Part shown: positions 47,288 to 58,768 of the stretch, in pieces
Position numbering within the stretch: position 1 is the first letter of the stretch
Layout: every line of letters starts with the position of its first letter
NCBI RefSeq assembly: GCF_000003815.2
Contig: NC_049987.1
Coordinates: 18,878,383 to 18,942,382 of the forward strand
Source of the DNA: Branchiostoma floridae
Taxonomy: Eukaryota; Chordata; Leptocardii; Amphioxiformes; Branchiostomatidae
Reading direction: 5' to 3'
DNA length: 64,000 nt
Notes under the pieces: generated by a model
Databases searched by the model: none
The model's input: only the letters and a program-made list of their open reading frames with translations
What the model was told of the DNA's origin: nothing
Translations under genes and position numbers: made by a program

Positions 47288-47780
47288 GCAGGCCTAAAAA
47301 CCAAACGAATATGACTAGCCCAAAACAACAAATTACCTGTATACAGTATGGAAATGGCATTACCAAAGAAACAAAAAGAAACACAGGACAAATCATACAC
47401 ATACCTTTCTCTTATGCCCACACTCTATACAGTTCTCCTCCACATTAGAAAATTGCATCTTCTTCTGTTTAAGTTCAAGTTCAACCATGATTGCCAACAG
47501 GGTAAAGGAACTTGTACCGGAACTTAAAACTCAGTACTATACAGCTCTAGAAACACCACAAAGAGTAATAAGCAAACTCCAATTATACCTGACCAACAGA
47601 TATATAATCTGGCACACTCCCGTCATCTGGCAAACTGTCAGTGCCACTAAGTAACCTGATACATTGAAGGTGGCCCAGGCCAGATGATGGTTCTACACCC
47701 AACCATAATCTGTTTTTAAAACCAAGCAGATATTGGGAGGATGCCCCAACCACACTAAAACAGGGTCAACCTATACAGTA

Positions 47781-48390
47781 TCAAGTTCAAGCACTAGGAG
47801 GCCCAAAATCAAACCTGACCACCAGGACACCACAAACAACTCACGTACCAAATGGCAACACAATGGCACCTTGCGTTCCAGAGATACAGCGCACGCCCCG
47901 TGCCCGCACGAAAGGTAACCTAAAATGTCAAGTTCAAGCACCAAGGGCGCCAAAATCAAAATTGAGCATTATTCAGCCACCGCCGACACATGTGCCAAAT
48001 ATCATCGCGCCAGCACCAGCCGTTCAGAAGATATAACTCCGGAAACACCCCTCCCGGACACAAAATTCGACCTGCCGGGTCAAGTTCAAACGCGACAAGG
48101 CCCAAAGTCAATCCTAGGCAACAGGCAACAACCCCCCACCCATGCACCAAAAATCGTCGCAATCGCGCGTATCGTTCCGGACACACAGCGCCAAAAGTGC
48201 CCCAAAAACACCAAAAATGCCACCTTCAATGTCAAGGTCAAGCGCCAGGAGGCCCAAAATCACACCTGAGTGTCAGGCTACCACCCCTAACCCACGTACC
48301 AAAAATCGTCGTGCTCGCACCATCCGTTCACGAGATACAGCGCCCTACATCCCCGGCTACCGAAAAGTTTCCACCAGCATCAAAACCATA
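47781..48390 (-). repeat. Four degenerate ~150-bp tandem units
   Basis: Units start at 47781, 47938, 48080 and 48232 with TCAAGTTCAAGC or TCAAGGTCAAGC followed by GGCCCAAAATCA or a variant. They continue through an ACCAAAAATCGTCG-type block and a GTTCnnGAGATACAGCGCC-type block. The array ends in a hairpin (ACCTGCATACATGCAGG, 48394-48410). Frames across it are Pro/Lys-rich artefacts. The sense of the family is probably minus, reading from the CTCCAAGCAGAG end. Confidence 0.7.
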
Positions 48391-48968
48391 CCTGCATACA
48401 TGCAGGTAAATAGAAAGCCCGGTAAAAACGGCTAAAAAAACGTTTAAAAAAACAGCCGGCGCCTAACCTCTGCTTGGAGGGTACCATAGAAGTTGTTCGG
48501 CCGAGTAAACATGAACCTTAGCATGTCCAATTTACCGAATTCTGGAGGCTAGGATATTGTATTTATGTCACATGCATTATGGATATGTCAGAGTCTTCTT
48601 CTGCTGTGCGTACATGTGGCCGACAGGGGGCGCTGGGACCTGCTGTGGCATGACGGCAGAGTGATGACAAGTGATCAAACATTTGTGTGGGTTCAGACGT
48701 GTTCTTTTCCTAAATATACGAATAGTTATTAAGACATATTTGCCTCCGAAAAATCTGTGCTATTTTCATGAGGAAAACATGTCAAACAAATAAAGACATA
48801 GGTAATCATAAGTAATCATTGTCTAATAGTAGTGTCCCACATTCTAGAAAGAATCCACTATTCTCTTTTGTGTTTGTATTGCATATACCCGGTAAACCGC
48901 CGTATTAACAAGATGTATTAGACACACCAGGCTTGTACTGAAAATACTGCACATCTGGCCTGGGCACT

Positions 48969-49334
48969 AGGGGTGGGTACTGGTACAGAAAATACAGGTC
49001 CAGGTCCGGTCCAGAGGATCAGGTCCAGGTTTGGACCTGAACGATTCAGTATGTGAGAACATGTGAATGGGCGATACTCAAAACAATAGTCCATTTTGCA
49101 ACATAGAAATCTGTTTAGAGGAGTATTCGACTCCCACTGGCATTTCAAAATCCTACAAGACTCAACTCTACTTCGCTCTTGTTACTTTTCCTTGACCGGT
49201 AAGCCCCGAAACGTGTGAATTCATAATCATATAATCTGTTCATTTTCCAATAGGTCCAACATCTGGTCCACCAAATTTTTTCAGGTCCGGATTTGCTGGA
49301 CCGGTCCAAGAAAAAACGATTTTGTACCGGTGTC
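48969..49334. mobile_element. GGTACC-family MITE, right end truncated
   Basis: Starts AGGGGTGGGTACTGGTACAG and matches the 13688 copy through ATATAATCTGTTCATTTTC to TTTTGTACCGGTG, where similarity stops before the last dozen bases of the terminal repeat. A poly-C run follows at 49362. Confidence 0.8.
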
Positions 49335-49339
49335 ACAGC

Positions 49340-50820
49340 GTTTTCGCCCCTCTTTAGCGTCCCCCCCCCCCAAACATTATGAGTACTTCTCGGAGGTGTC
49401 TCAAGACCAGTTGGTTGCTACATATTAGGTGCGCTACCTGGTAATATACTACATCTGATAGTGACATAGTTGGTGTGTTACCTGGTACCTATATGGCACC
49501 TTATTACTGTAAGATGTCATACCTCGAAAGTCGATACTATATTGTTCGGTTCAAACAAGATATTGAAATGAAAAAGACCATTTTTGCAGCTGAGGTGGCT
49601 TAAAAACACAGTGCTAAAGTATTGCAAACGTATAAATGAACACCGTCTATGGTACGGAATACGTCAGCTATATGTTTTCAATTTGTCACAGTATTTTCTT
49701 TCTGCTGGAAACATTTCCAATTAAAGCACTAACAAAAACACAAGTGAATAATAGTTTCTCACTTTAAACACTATCTACGCGCAAGTTGACATACCTGTTT
49801 CTAAATGCTACAGCAGCACTGGTAAAGTACCAGTCTTAAGAAACACGTGTAAACGCACCAGTTCCTAAATACTAGAAAAACAGTCATATTGGAGGTGAAG
49901 ATACCCCTTGGCCAGGTGCATATACCAAAATGTGCGTTATTCTAATGAATACCTTATTTGCATAATTAATAAAGAAATTACATAGTTCTTTTTTGGTCAA
50001 TTAATGGTAGAGACTTCATATTGGAGATATATAGGTTGCTTGGGGACAGGTGAATACAATGAAATGTATCTTATGTCGAGACTCAGGTATATCGCTGTGA
50101 CACCGGTACACCGTCCGGGTAGTAGTTCGCTCATTCTTACTCAAACATACTCATATACAAATGTACATGATGACCAGCCCTTCCAGCTCTGTCCTGCCAC
50201 TTGCTACATAATGTAATCAAAAACCACAGACTGTCTGGTACTTAACCAGCAACCATGGTGATGGTGGTCTGGACTAGGTCATTGACTTTATGTTTGGAGA
50301 AGGAAACGAAGGAAAACAATATGTTTCCCTTCCATGAAGGTAAAGACAACAAAACAGGCGAAATGTAAACAAATTCTATGTATGAAATCTGTTGAACAAT
50401 GTCCTCTGTCATAGCCATAGCCTCTAGTGGAAGTAGGTGTTAACAAGAAGACTAGGAAAAGACACTTACAAAAGAGAGTTCAAACCATTCCTTCCTTTAT
50501 TCAGACTACACACACAAAGGTTGACACATTTTCGTTGTTCCCTCAACATCTTACGCACAGCAAGAGTTTTACTTGTAGTGAGGTCTTATGGAATACTGTC
50601 TGAAAGTTACAGATTAACTGCAACCTTCAATTTGTTATCTAACTTCAAAAGGACAACTTGGAGAAATTACAGATACTGCAAGATTGTATGCTTTTCTTAA
50701 AAGGGAAAATGGCAAATACCCCCCAACTGAATATTCTTGTCTACAATAAGTAGAACTGTATATATTTGTGTATATTTAGTCATGAGAGATTATGATTTTA
50801 CTATAGGATCTTGGTCACGT
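49340..50820. other. ATP5PO downstream region
   Basis: No other gene seen. A minus-strand AATAAA at 50496-50501, about 325 bases past the ATP5PO stop, is a candidate polyadenylation signal. The dispersed repeat pair of 2505 lies at 50183-50350. Confidence 0.45.
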
Positions 50821-50825
50821 GTTTT

Positions 50826-53800
50826 CTACAAGGGTTGGCGTATGAGCGCCGCCATACGGTTGATTTTGCTGGCCGTGGACATGTCGACGAACCGGTCCCC
50901 AACGTTCACCACCATCCCACCAATCAGAGCGGGGTCCACCTGTCGGAAGAAGACAAATACCGTAAATGGTCGCGACGTCACCGCGAAAACAAAATACTGT
51001 CATGAACATGTGTTTCCACTGTGTTACCACTGTGCTACAGAAAAGACCAATCCTAACTGTCCATCATAATTAGCAGTTCAGCCAATAAGAGAATGGCAAT
51101 TAGTTGTTTGACCAATGAGGGAGTGCCTTTATTTGCATTGTAAATATATTTACTTTACATTTATACATTTTAACAGAGGTGGGCTGGGCCATGGGACCAT
51201 TGTTTCAACTGTGAACTTAATATACAGGAAAATCTCATTTCCCCTCCTACAATGAAATTTAGGTCCCACAAAAAATAACAAATTCAAACTGGTCAAATCT
51301 TCAGCATTCTCACTACAAATTTTGTTGTCCATTACTATAGTCTTACAAATAGTAATGAATAAGATTGCTTGGAACTAACTTATTTCTTACAATAAGAAAA
51401 GATAAAATGGCTTGAAGACAAAAAATTGCTTATGACATAAAATGACATAAAATCTGCAAGTGAATTTTTAGTGGTTTCTTTGATATTTCAAAACATCTAC
51501 ATTGTGTTTGTACCTACACAATCTTGTCATTGTGACAGTAGAAGTGTATGGTATTTCTATGGAAAAAGGCCAACATCTTTCAAACACCTTGACAATTTTT
51601 TAGAAAGATTTTGATTCATCAAGACTGACCTTTGTGTTAAGTTTGAGGGTTTCTCCCTTCTTAAGGAACATCTTCAGTGCTTCTTGTAGACTCTTCATGG
51701 TAGATGCATCCAGAGCCTACAAAACATATCGAACAACATCACCAACATGTAGTAACAGACATCTTGGATACAAGCATTTGCACTGATACAAGTAATTGCT
51801 TCTTTAGTTTTTAAAGAAAAAAGGGACGTGTCCTGTTACTAGTGTTAGTGTATTGCAAATCTTGTAAGGTTGGAGACGATCTATTTTTCCCATTTTTCAC
51901 CATGAACTCTTTTTGCAAAATCATGACACCACAATGTAGGATATGTGTTACTTGTGTGCTTATATTAAAGCATGGCCAGGGTTGGACAAGTTTTCTAAAA
52001 TTTACTTGTCCTATCGGGCAAGCACATAAAAAATTTACTTGCCCGGACCAACTTTTCACTTGCCCGAAATTCAAATATAACTGTTATATGCTTTTTCACT
52101 TCGAGCAATGGAATTCTTATTATTGCCTCTATTTTTCTATGCTTGATGTCATGACTGTAAAAGTAACAAGCACATCAAAATCATACTCAATGGAAAAATC
52201 TTACTTGCCCGATCAGGCAAGTGGGGTAGGTCATGCACTTGCCCAATCAGCACTTTCACTTGCCCTGGACAATAGGGCTAGTGGACTTGTCCAACCCTGA
52301 TTGTAAAAGTCACCCTTTTCCCTCCTAGCACAAAATCAAGTCCCCATGAAAATAAACAAATTCAAAATACCAGAGATCCCCTAATTCTGAAGAGATCTCT
52401 TGGACAAAATAAGCTGCCAACAGTAAAACTGTTGAGTAGAACAGAATTTGTCGCGTCGCCCCTACCTTGGCAGTGGTGACCTCACAGATGACCTCCCCTC
52501 TGTGGGCGCTCATGATGTCACTGAACGTCTTAGCCACGCCCGAGACCACGCCCAGTCTGTTGTTGTCTCCCAGTAAGTCTGATGTAATAAACAATACAAC
52601 ATTATATAACACAAACATTACAAGCACCCCTTGATAAAAAAACAAGCTATATCTATCCACATTCAAAACTCACTGAAACGATAGAAATTCTATGTTACTG
52701 ACAAATTGAACCAATCATAAGCCTTGTTACAACTTTTAAGTTGTGCCAAGTACACTCTTATCCCTTTGAATGATATGCCTTGTGGACGATGACCTTTGAG
52801 CTTTGACCCTGATTACATTGACCAATCATGAAACTTGATTGTATAAACTGATTAACACACTTACCAACCAGGTTGGTGACAAGAGGAGAAGCTTTCTGTT
52901 CCTTCAGGACACCCAGAACAACAGCTGAGAAGGAAGGAAAAACAACTTTACATGGTTACAAAATAAAATTTACATGGTTACAAAATACTGTATCTTAAAG
53001 TTAAGGCTGCTAATGTGTCACCCTTAGTAATACCTTAGCAAATGAACCAATCAACCGGGCATTTTGGAACAGCAAACACAGTAAACGGTATTGCACAAAA
53101 ATTGGTACAACTACGGTTAAGACCACTCAGGGGAATAATATCTAATAAAATCTGGTCTATGTGGTCACTGTAGACAGGATTCATAATATGTGTCAATGGG
53201 AAATTTATCTAAGAGACCACTAAAGGGCAGTGTACAAAATACTTTTCTGAGCAAGGTTGCACAGTGTGCAACCTGGGGCAAAAACTAGGTTGCACATCTT
53301 ATTTCAAGTTGCACCACCTACAATTGGCTAATTTCTGAAAAAAAGGTACAATACCTGCATACATACCTAACCTCTTACTATCATGTTACTTTACTACTTC
53401 ATGACAACAAAATCAAGTTCTGAGGCTCAAAATCTAGGTTGCGCACTGTGCAACCTGAGTTTAGAAGTAAGTTGCACCAAGCAAAAAGTGGTTGCAATGT
53501 GCAAGTGGTACTTTGCACGCTGAAAGGCTGAAAAAAAATAAGATGTCATATTTGCCACGTGGTCCTTATGTAAAGGTTGTCACTTGTAAATTTCTTAAAC
53601 AAAAAGATAGTAAACAGTGACCTCCCAATGCATTTTCCTGCCAGCCTGTGGGAACAGCTTTGGACCCAAGCCAAACCAACCTTCCCATCCTGCCAGTCTC
53701 CAGTTACACCATCTTCCACCTCACATCCTGTCACTCTACAATATTCACATAACTACACCACGATATTCAGACAGATCACAAACAATACCTCCATTTACAC

Positions 53801-55725
53801 GGAGGTAATTACAAATGCTTACATTTCTTTTCAGCCCTAGTAATGATGGGGTTCTTGAGTAGGTCCTGTAGGTTGGTGTTGCCATCGATGACACCCTAAA
53901 GTACAATGGAAAATAAAACAGAACCTTTCAACCTAGACAAATTCACCAACTGCTATAAATACACGTTTTCATACACACAAGTCAAGAAAGTAACAACTTA
54001 TCACAAATGATTTTCGGTTTCTGTATAGCTGGTACAACCGCCCTTCAGGCTTTTCAGCAAAATACAAGACTGTAATAATGACTGAAATACATATACAAAT
54101 AGAATACAATATGGTGTATTCCAAGGTACCAGCCCGACTCAGTGGAGTGCATGGAACTTGCATTCTTTTTAATCTATGGAAGGCTGTATATACAGAAAAT
54201 TATCTCCCTGTCTGGAACTCCTGTATCAAACTTTCAAAGGCATTTATGACATAAAAGAAATTACGGTACGCAATTTTCTTGTATATATGATAAAGGAAAC
54301 AATACGATTGTAGTTTCCGAACACTAACCTGAAGTGCATTGAGATCTTTCTCAACAGCGTCCAGTTTCTTCTCCTTGCTGGCAGCTGAGTACAGCGCCGT
54401 AGCGTAGCGACCGGAAACACCGAACACCTGGATCGGAGCCTACAATGGGGGAGGGGGGTTGTATACATAATAATGAAGACAACTGTCCAGACATTTCCAC
54501 CACCAAAATAATGGGCTGATGTCTCAAAATTTACATTTGTAGCAAAGTGAAAAATAAATCTAGATCTTACCGGTACATGTACTCATGGGTATGATTACTG
54601 TTCTGTGCAGAAGTGACTGTGAAAACCGTAGCTTTGGAAATCTCACAAAATATTTCAGGATTTACAGTATTTCAAGTCTACTAGTACTACTGTGCAGAAC
54701 TAAGGCTGCGTACCTAAAGTAAAGGTACTATTACTAGGTACAGACACAGGTACTGGTACAGAGGTTTAGGTACAGGTCCAGACCTGAACAAAACTGAATG
54801 AAAATGAAATGCAAGCACATCCCTAGACATGGACTTAGGGTAGAATCTCATGGCTATCTGTACAACTGCCCGGCAGCCTCGCCACTGCACACTTTTTTTA
54901 ACAAAGCCGAACTGGTCATCACACTCTACTCTTTACGATAAATGTGTTGGGTTCTTTTACATGCAGAGGTTTGACCCTTGCTGCCAATGCCTTAACTCCA
55001 GCACACACAATTATCTTAATCATTTCCAGTTGAACTGACTCCTACCTTGACCATAGCAGCTGGCCTAGCAGCTGATGTGCTGAGGCCCCTCACCTGTAGG
55101 AAAAAGGAGACACAGTTAGGTACAGGGGAAAACATACTATCGGGGATATATGACAGGGAAACTTTGACTTAAAATGCATACTTGTTGACTTAAATTCCTT
55201 TTCAGATGGAAACCAACTTCATAGACTATAATACATCAATTCAGAAATTCTTTACGTGATCTAAAGAAGTCAAAGCTCAGTAAAAGCTACCCAAAATACA
55301 TGATTTTCATATGTGTGAATTAAATTTATAATTTTGTCCGTGAGTTTTACATTTTTTGCACATCAGTTTGTAGCTGAAAATTGCATCATTTCTGTAATAT
55401 ATTTCTTCAAAGACACATATTGCAGTCTTTGTGTAAGGTCAACAAACACGTGCTGTCAAAAAAACTCTAGAAATCGAGCCATGACCTACAAAAATCGTCC
55501 CAACTTTTCCAGGACACGACAAGCCCCCCCTCCCACTCCTTGAAGGTCACCGATGTTTTACCGCCTAAAATATGTCGACGGCGTATTTTAACGCCACCTA
55601 AAGCTACCCGTGTATCTATATGAATATGAAAACTATATTTCTGTCCATATTAATCCGTAAAATATTATCAAAAGTGTAAAATTTCATCTTACCAGGAGGG
55701 ATAAAGAGTTAGACATCGCCATCAT
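50826..55725 (-). CDS. ATP5PO: ATP synthase peripheral stalk subunit OSCP, eight exons, 212 aa
   Basis: OSCP joins the F1 head of mitochondrial ATP synthase to its peripheral stalk on the matrix side. Exons (minus): 55725-55693, 55093-55046, 54439-54329, 53895-53823, 52924-52865, 52578-52466, 51716-51630 and 50939-50826. All have GT/AG borders and consistent phases, giving 213 codons with stop, matching the human length of 213 aa within a residue. Residues 1-27 are a mitochondrial presequence ([20 protein letters not shown]). The family signature follows: [75 protein letters not shown], and the C-terminal [20 protein letters not shown]. The ATG at 55725 is followed by a second ATG; either could start. 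It is divergent from MRPS6. Introns contain at least two repeat elements. Confidence 0.96.
51977..52299. mobile_element. MITE in ATP5PO intron 6
   Basis: Perfect 15-base ends CAGGGTTGGACAAGT and ACTTGTCCAACCCTG, 323 bases long, with internal repeats of ACTTGCCCGA and CGGGCAAG in both directions. It sits wholly between the exons at 52466 and 51716. Confidence 0.85.
53251..53525. repeat. Foldback repeat with GGTTGCACAGTGTGCAACC palindromes
   Basis: GGTTGCACAGTGTGCAACCT on the left and GGTTGCGCACTGTGCAACCT near 53435, with further GTTGCA blocks around them. It lies in ATP5PO intron 4. Probably a small inverted-repeat element. Confidence 0.6.
53600..53812. repeat. Dispersed repeat ending in CCTCC hairpin
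   Basis: Ends in ACCTCCATTTACACGGAGGT (about 53788-53807), the same hairpin type as near 4004 and 17090. It lies in ATP5PO intron 4, close to the donor of exon 4 (53823). Confidence 0.5.
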
Positions 55726-55971
55726 GGCCGCCCGGCTTAGCAATGGTGAAGATGGGAAATGTGTTAGAAGCTCTCTTATTGGTCAGATATCGGAACTGAT
55801 TCTGTGAACCTTTCTCTAATTGGTCAAAAGGTAAAGGTGAAAGGTTACCAGTTCCCCGGATGTGTGAATGTCAGAAGATATCGGAAAGGACGTGGAAAAT
55901 ATTATATTTCTAGTTTGAAGAACTTGACAATTGTTATTGATAAGTGAGGTGTGGTTAGTAAGGTGCTGAAG
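55726..55971. promoter_or_regulatory. Bidirectional promoter of ATP5PO and MRPS6
   Basis: 246 bases separate the two start codons, which diverge. The spacer has two ATTGG motifs (inverted CCAAT boxes) at 55778 and 55819, an ETS-like CCGGATGT at 55856, and a run of half-sites AAGGTAAAGGTGAAAGGTTA near 55829. No TATA box is apparent. ETS/NRF-2 type sites are common in promoters of nuclear genes for mitochondrial proteins. Activity in both directions is inferred from position. Confidence 0.75.
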
Positions 55972-58478
55972 ATGCCGAGATATGAGTTAGTTATGATCAC
56001 AAAGGCCCTGGAACGGGTGAGTATGTCCTTTTTCTTCTTTTTTCTCTAGTGGGGAGGGGGGCAAAAGCATGTTAGCTGTGTTACCCATGCATGCATATGG
56101 GGAATAAAATTGTGCATGTGTTCACTGTTCCTTTGCTTTTGATATATTTTGTTCGACCTTTATTCAACCTTGATACATCGTCGGCCTAAATACCATTGGC
56201 TTTATTTTGATACAGCTATTCAACTGGATTGTTCACGGTTGTATCAACCATAACTGGCCAGAGAGTAGTCTTGTTGTTGCTTCATATCTTTTGTATACTG
56301 TAAATGCAGAAATGTTCGCGGTGGAATAATGTTCACGGTTTTCACGGTGACCACTTCACCGCGAACTTAAATCCACCGCGAACATTTTTCTAGTATAGTA
56401 TTAGATTGCAGTCTATGGTGTTACCGCGAACTTAAATCCACCGCGAAAAGTCCTTTTTCCCGCTACCGCGAAATTAAATCCCCGCAAACTTAAATGCATT
56501 TACAGTAATATGCAGAAATGTGCTGTAATAAAAATTTAGAATTTAAAGTTGGTACTTAAATTGCATAGTGAAAGGTGACATTAGTTATAATGTAATAAGC
56601 CCTTTGACAGAGATCAGAACGCAGCAATAGGAATTCTAGGTAATATGTCAAAGGTAAAGGTCTCAAAAAGGAAAACAAAACCTGTCTGTTATGCAAATCG
56701 AAACAATGGTCAAGACGAGGGCAGTTTTCTTTTCCAGGGCCTTTACCTTTGACATATTACCTAGAATTCCTGTCACTGCACATGCGTTCTGATCTCTGTG
56801 AGAGGGCTTATTTGTATATAGACAAAATAATTTACAGTCATTCAAAGACTGACTTGTGAACCTGTTTCTGATGTGTTTGCACAGCCTGAGACAGTGACAT
56901 TGGTAAAACGTGCAGTATGAAAAGCGCCTCCTAATGGCTGATAACAGTACTACAGTTGCAGTATACATGCTACCATAATACAGGTCCAGTTCAGGTCCAG
57001 AGGATCAGGTCCAGACTTGAACCAGCACCTGATTATTGGTAAAAACTTGTGAATCTGTTCTGATGTGTTTTTTACAGCTAGAGACAGTGACAGTGGTAAA
57101 ACGTGCAGTACAATCCCTGCTGGATAAGGGAGCCATTGTACGACAGATAGAGAACATTGTTTGAATATGTGTATGATATGTTTTTACAGCCAGAGACAGT
57201 GACAGTGGTGAAACGTGCAGTACAGTCCCTACTGGATAAGGGAGCCATTGTAAGACAGATACTGAGATAGAGAACATTGTTTGAATATGTGTATGATATG
57301 TTTTTTTACAGCCAGAGACAGTGACAGTGGTGAAACGTGCAGTACAGTCCTTGCTGAATAAGGGAGCCATCGTAAGACAGATAGAGAACCTGGGGGAGAG
57401 GAAGTTACCCTACATCATGAGGGCTCACTCAGAGAACTTCACTCAGGGCAGGTAAGATATACATCAACATGTAAGTAAGTTGAAAACTGGGTACAGGTAC
57501 AGAATATTCAGGTACAGGTACAGTCCAGAGGACTTGGTAAAAATGACAATCAACACTCCTCTTTCTTTTCTTGGGCCAGAAAGCCCCAAAGCACATGAAT
57601 GCCTGTCGGTATAATCTGTTCATTTTCTAATCAGTCTGAAATCCCGTCTACTGATTTTTTAGGTCCATTTTTTTTCCAGACTGTTCTTGCAAGAAAAAAA
57701 ACGTTTTGTACCAGTACCCCTACTGTAAACTTTTCTTTGTGGGTGTGACTTCTCCACTGCAAAATCATGACACTGTCAGATATGTGTTTTGTCATACTAC
57801 TGTATTACAGATTTGTCCCAACCAAGAACTCCAAACATCACGAAAAGTCTCCTTTCCCTTCTTTTTGCAAAGTTAGCATGTAAATAAAAATACATTACAC
57901 TACTGTACATGGTAGGAAAACCTGCTCTTTTTAAAAGGTTCCTTTTGGACAATGTAATTGTCCTCTCATCAATGAATGACTGGTTTGTAATTCAACAATA
58001 AATACTAGCACAGCCATCAAGGCAGCAGTGGGGCCAAATTCAATAACAGGCTTATTTACAAGACCTCAAGATTTTTCATTACTTAAAAGACATAACATTC
58101 TTACAAGTAAGAATTACAGCCTTCTTCAGAATTAACATTCACACATGCCATCCCCACAGATACTTTGTAGTAGAGTTTGACGGCCCCACCACCCTTGTCG
58201 GCTCCATGACACAGCTCCTCAAACAAGACCTGGACATCATCCGACCAAACATCCTCAAGAAGGAGGTCAAACTGTTCCCCGACCCCCCGTGTCCTGGCAT
58301 GGTAACAAAGGAACCGAACTATTACTCACCGAACCCTACAGCGTGGTTCGGCGCTGAGGACGTAAAACTCGAGAAGTATAATAAGTTTGATAAGCGGTTG
58401 CAAGTACGGAAGGAGAAGAGACAAGAAAGGAGGGAGTTAAGGAAACAACGGGAGAAAGAACAACAGGAGATGCAGTGA
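55972..58478 (+). CDS. MRPS6: Mitochondrial small ribosomal subunit protein bS6m, three exons, 167 aa
   Basis: Component of the mitochondrial ribosome small subunit. Exons 55972-56016, 57312-57451 and 58160-58478 join in phases 0 and 2 with GT/AG borders. The start MPRYELVMITKALERPE and the IVRQIENLGERKLPY core, then YFVVEFDGPT and a DIIRPNILK strand, match the S6 fold. At 167 aa it is longer than human MRPS6 (125 aa): the C-terminal 50 residues add a GMVTKEPNYYSPNPTAWFGA segment and a highly charged Lys/Arg/Glu helix, as in several invertebrate versions. Intron 1 holds three further exon 2-like copies (56885, 57078, 57190), described separately. The exon at 57312 is the only copy with the full domain and a downstream donor. 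Head-to-head with ATP5PO. Confidence 0.95.
56296..56507. mobile_element. CGCGGT-family MITE in MRPS6 intron 1
   Basis: TACTGTAAATGCAGAAATG to AAATGCATTTACAGTA, 212 bases, with the same internal CGCGG/CCGCG arrangement as the 30320 copy. It is flanked by TA on both sides. Confidence 0.88.
56595..56812. mobile_element. MITE with ~70-bp inverted repeats, MRPS6 intron 1
   Basis: Left arm AATAAGCCCTTTGACAGAGA continuing to TTCTAGGTAATATGTCAAAG; the right arm is the near reverse complement, ending CTCTGTGAGAGGGCTTATT. The spacer is about 75 bases. The high arm similarity suggests recent activity. Confidence 0.85.
56885..56920 (+). pseudogene. MRPS6 exon 2 fragment (copy 0), stop after 11 codons
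   Basis: After a TTTGCACAG acceptor the copy reads PETVTLVKRAV then TGA. From the stop onward it joins sequence matching the MRPS6 3' untranslated region (56920-56975 against 58534-58590, AAAGCGCCTCCTAATGGCTG). It is a chimeric exon fragment, not usable as the functional exon. Confidence 0.8.
57078..57164 (+). pseudogene. MRPS6 exon 2 copy A, stop after 28 codons
   Basis: Follows TTTTTTACAG; reads LETVTVVKRAVQSLLDKGAI then VRQIENIV and TGA. Its internal GTACGA is a weaker donor than the GTAAGA in copy B. Pro-to-Leu at the first codon. Confidence 0.85.
57190..57270 (+). pseudogene. MRPS6 exon 2 copy B; possible 60-nt alternative exon
   Basis: Follows TTTTTACAG; reads PETVTVVKRAVQSLLDKGAI then VRQILR and TAG. 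A consensus-like donor GTAAGA at 57250 would define a 60-base exon (57190-57249) entering and leaving in phase 0, so its inclusion before the true exon would add 20 residues without a frame break. If read past that donor it stops. Whether it is spliced is unknown. Confidence 0.75.
57488..57721. mobile_element. GGTACC-family MITE, internally deleted, MRPS6 intron 2
   Basis: GGGTACAGGTACAGAATATT on the left, GGTATAATCTGTTCATTTTC in the middle and TTTTGTACCAGTACCCCTA at the right end. About 235 bases against 450 for the 13688 copy. Confidence 0.75.
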
Positions 58479-58768
58479 TGTCATTATGAACCTTGAGGGA
58501 CTGTTACTGCAAGACTGCATTGAGATGTGTATCAAAAGCGCCTCCTAATGGCTGGTTACAGTACTACAGTTGCAGTAAAGATGCTAGCATATTTAAAGAG
58601 TGCTGTTTTTGCTCTGAAGGCAAGGATACTCAATCTATGTTTTGGAAAGGTAAATCCTGTTATAGTAAAACAGAAAGGTTAGATTTTTAGATTCCACTTT
58701 CAGTTTTCTGGAGAGAGTAGAAGAATGTAATCATTGCCATTTTTCTGAAACCTTGGTTTGTTTGAATT

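Larger units (their letters stand above)
46288..48480. mobile_element. Inverted CTCCAAGCAGAG blocks around a 2.2-kb segment
   Basis: 46288-46331 reads CTCCAAGCAGAGGTTAGGCT then CCGGCTG and T-rich ACGTTTTTTT; 48437-48480 is the near reverse complement ending CCTAACCTCTGCTTGGAG. This may be one 2.2-kb inverted-repeat element or two independent insertions of a common family. The left copy loses similarity after about 65 bases, which favours the second view. The MITE at 61880-62051 has a related CTCCAAGCAGA end. Confidence 0.45.

Noticed and set aside
47925..48435. Pro/Lys-rich frames of 97-139 codons
   Set aside because: Overlapping frames from the ~150-bp tandem repeat; no homologous protein is expected.
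51842..52300. 152-codon plus-strand frame
   Set aside because: Lies over a MITE in an ATP5PO intron, antisense to the gene, with repeated CPIGQ-like stretches from the element.
57005..57370. 121-codon minus-strand frame with three similar blocks
   Set aside because: It is the antisense of the MRPS6 exon 2 tandem copies; the sense strand carries the gene.
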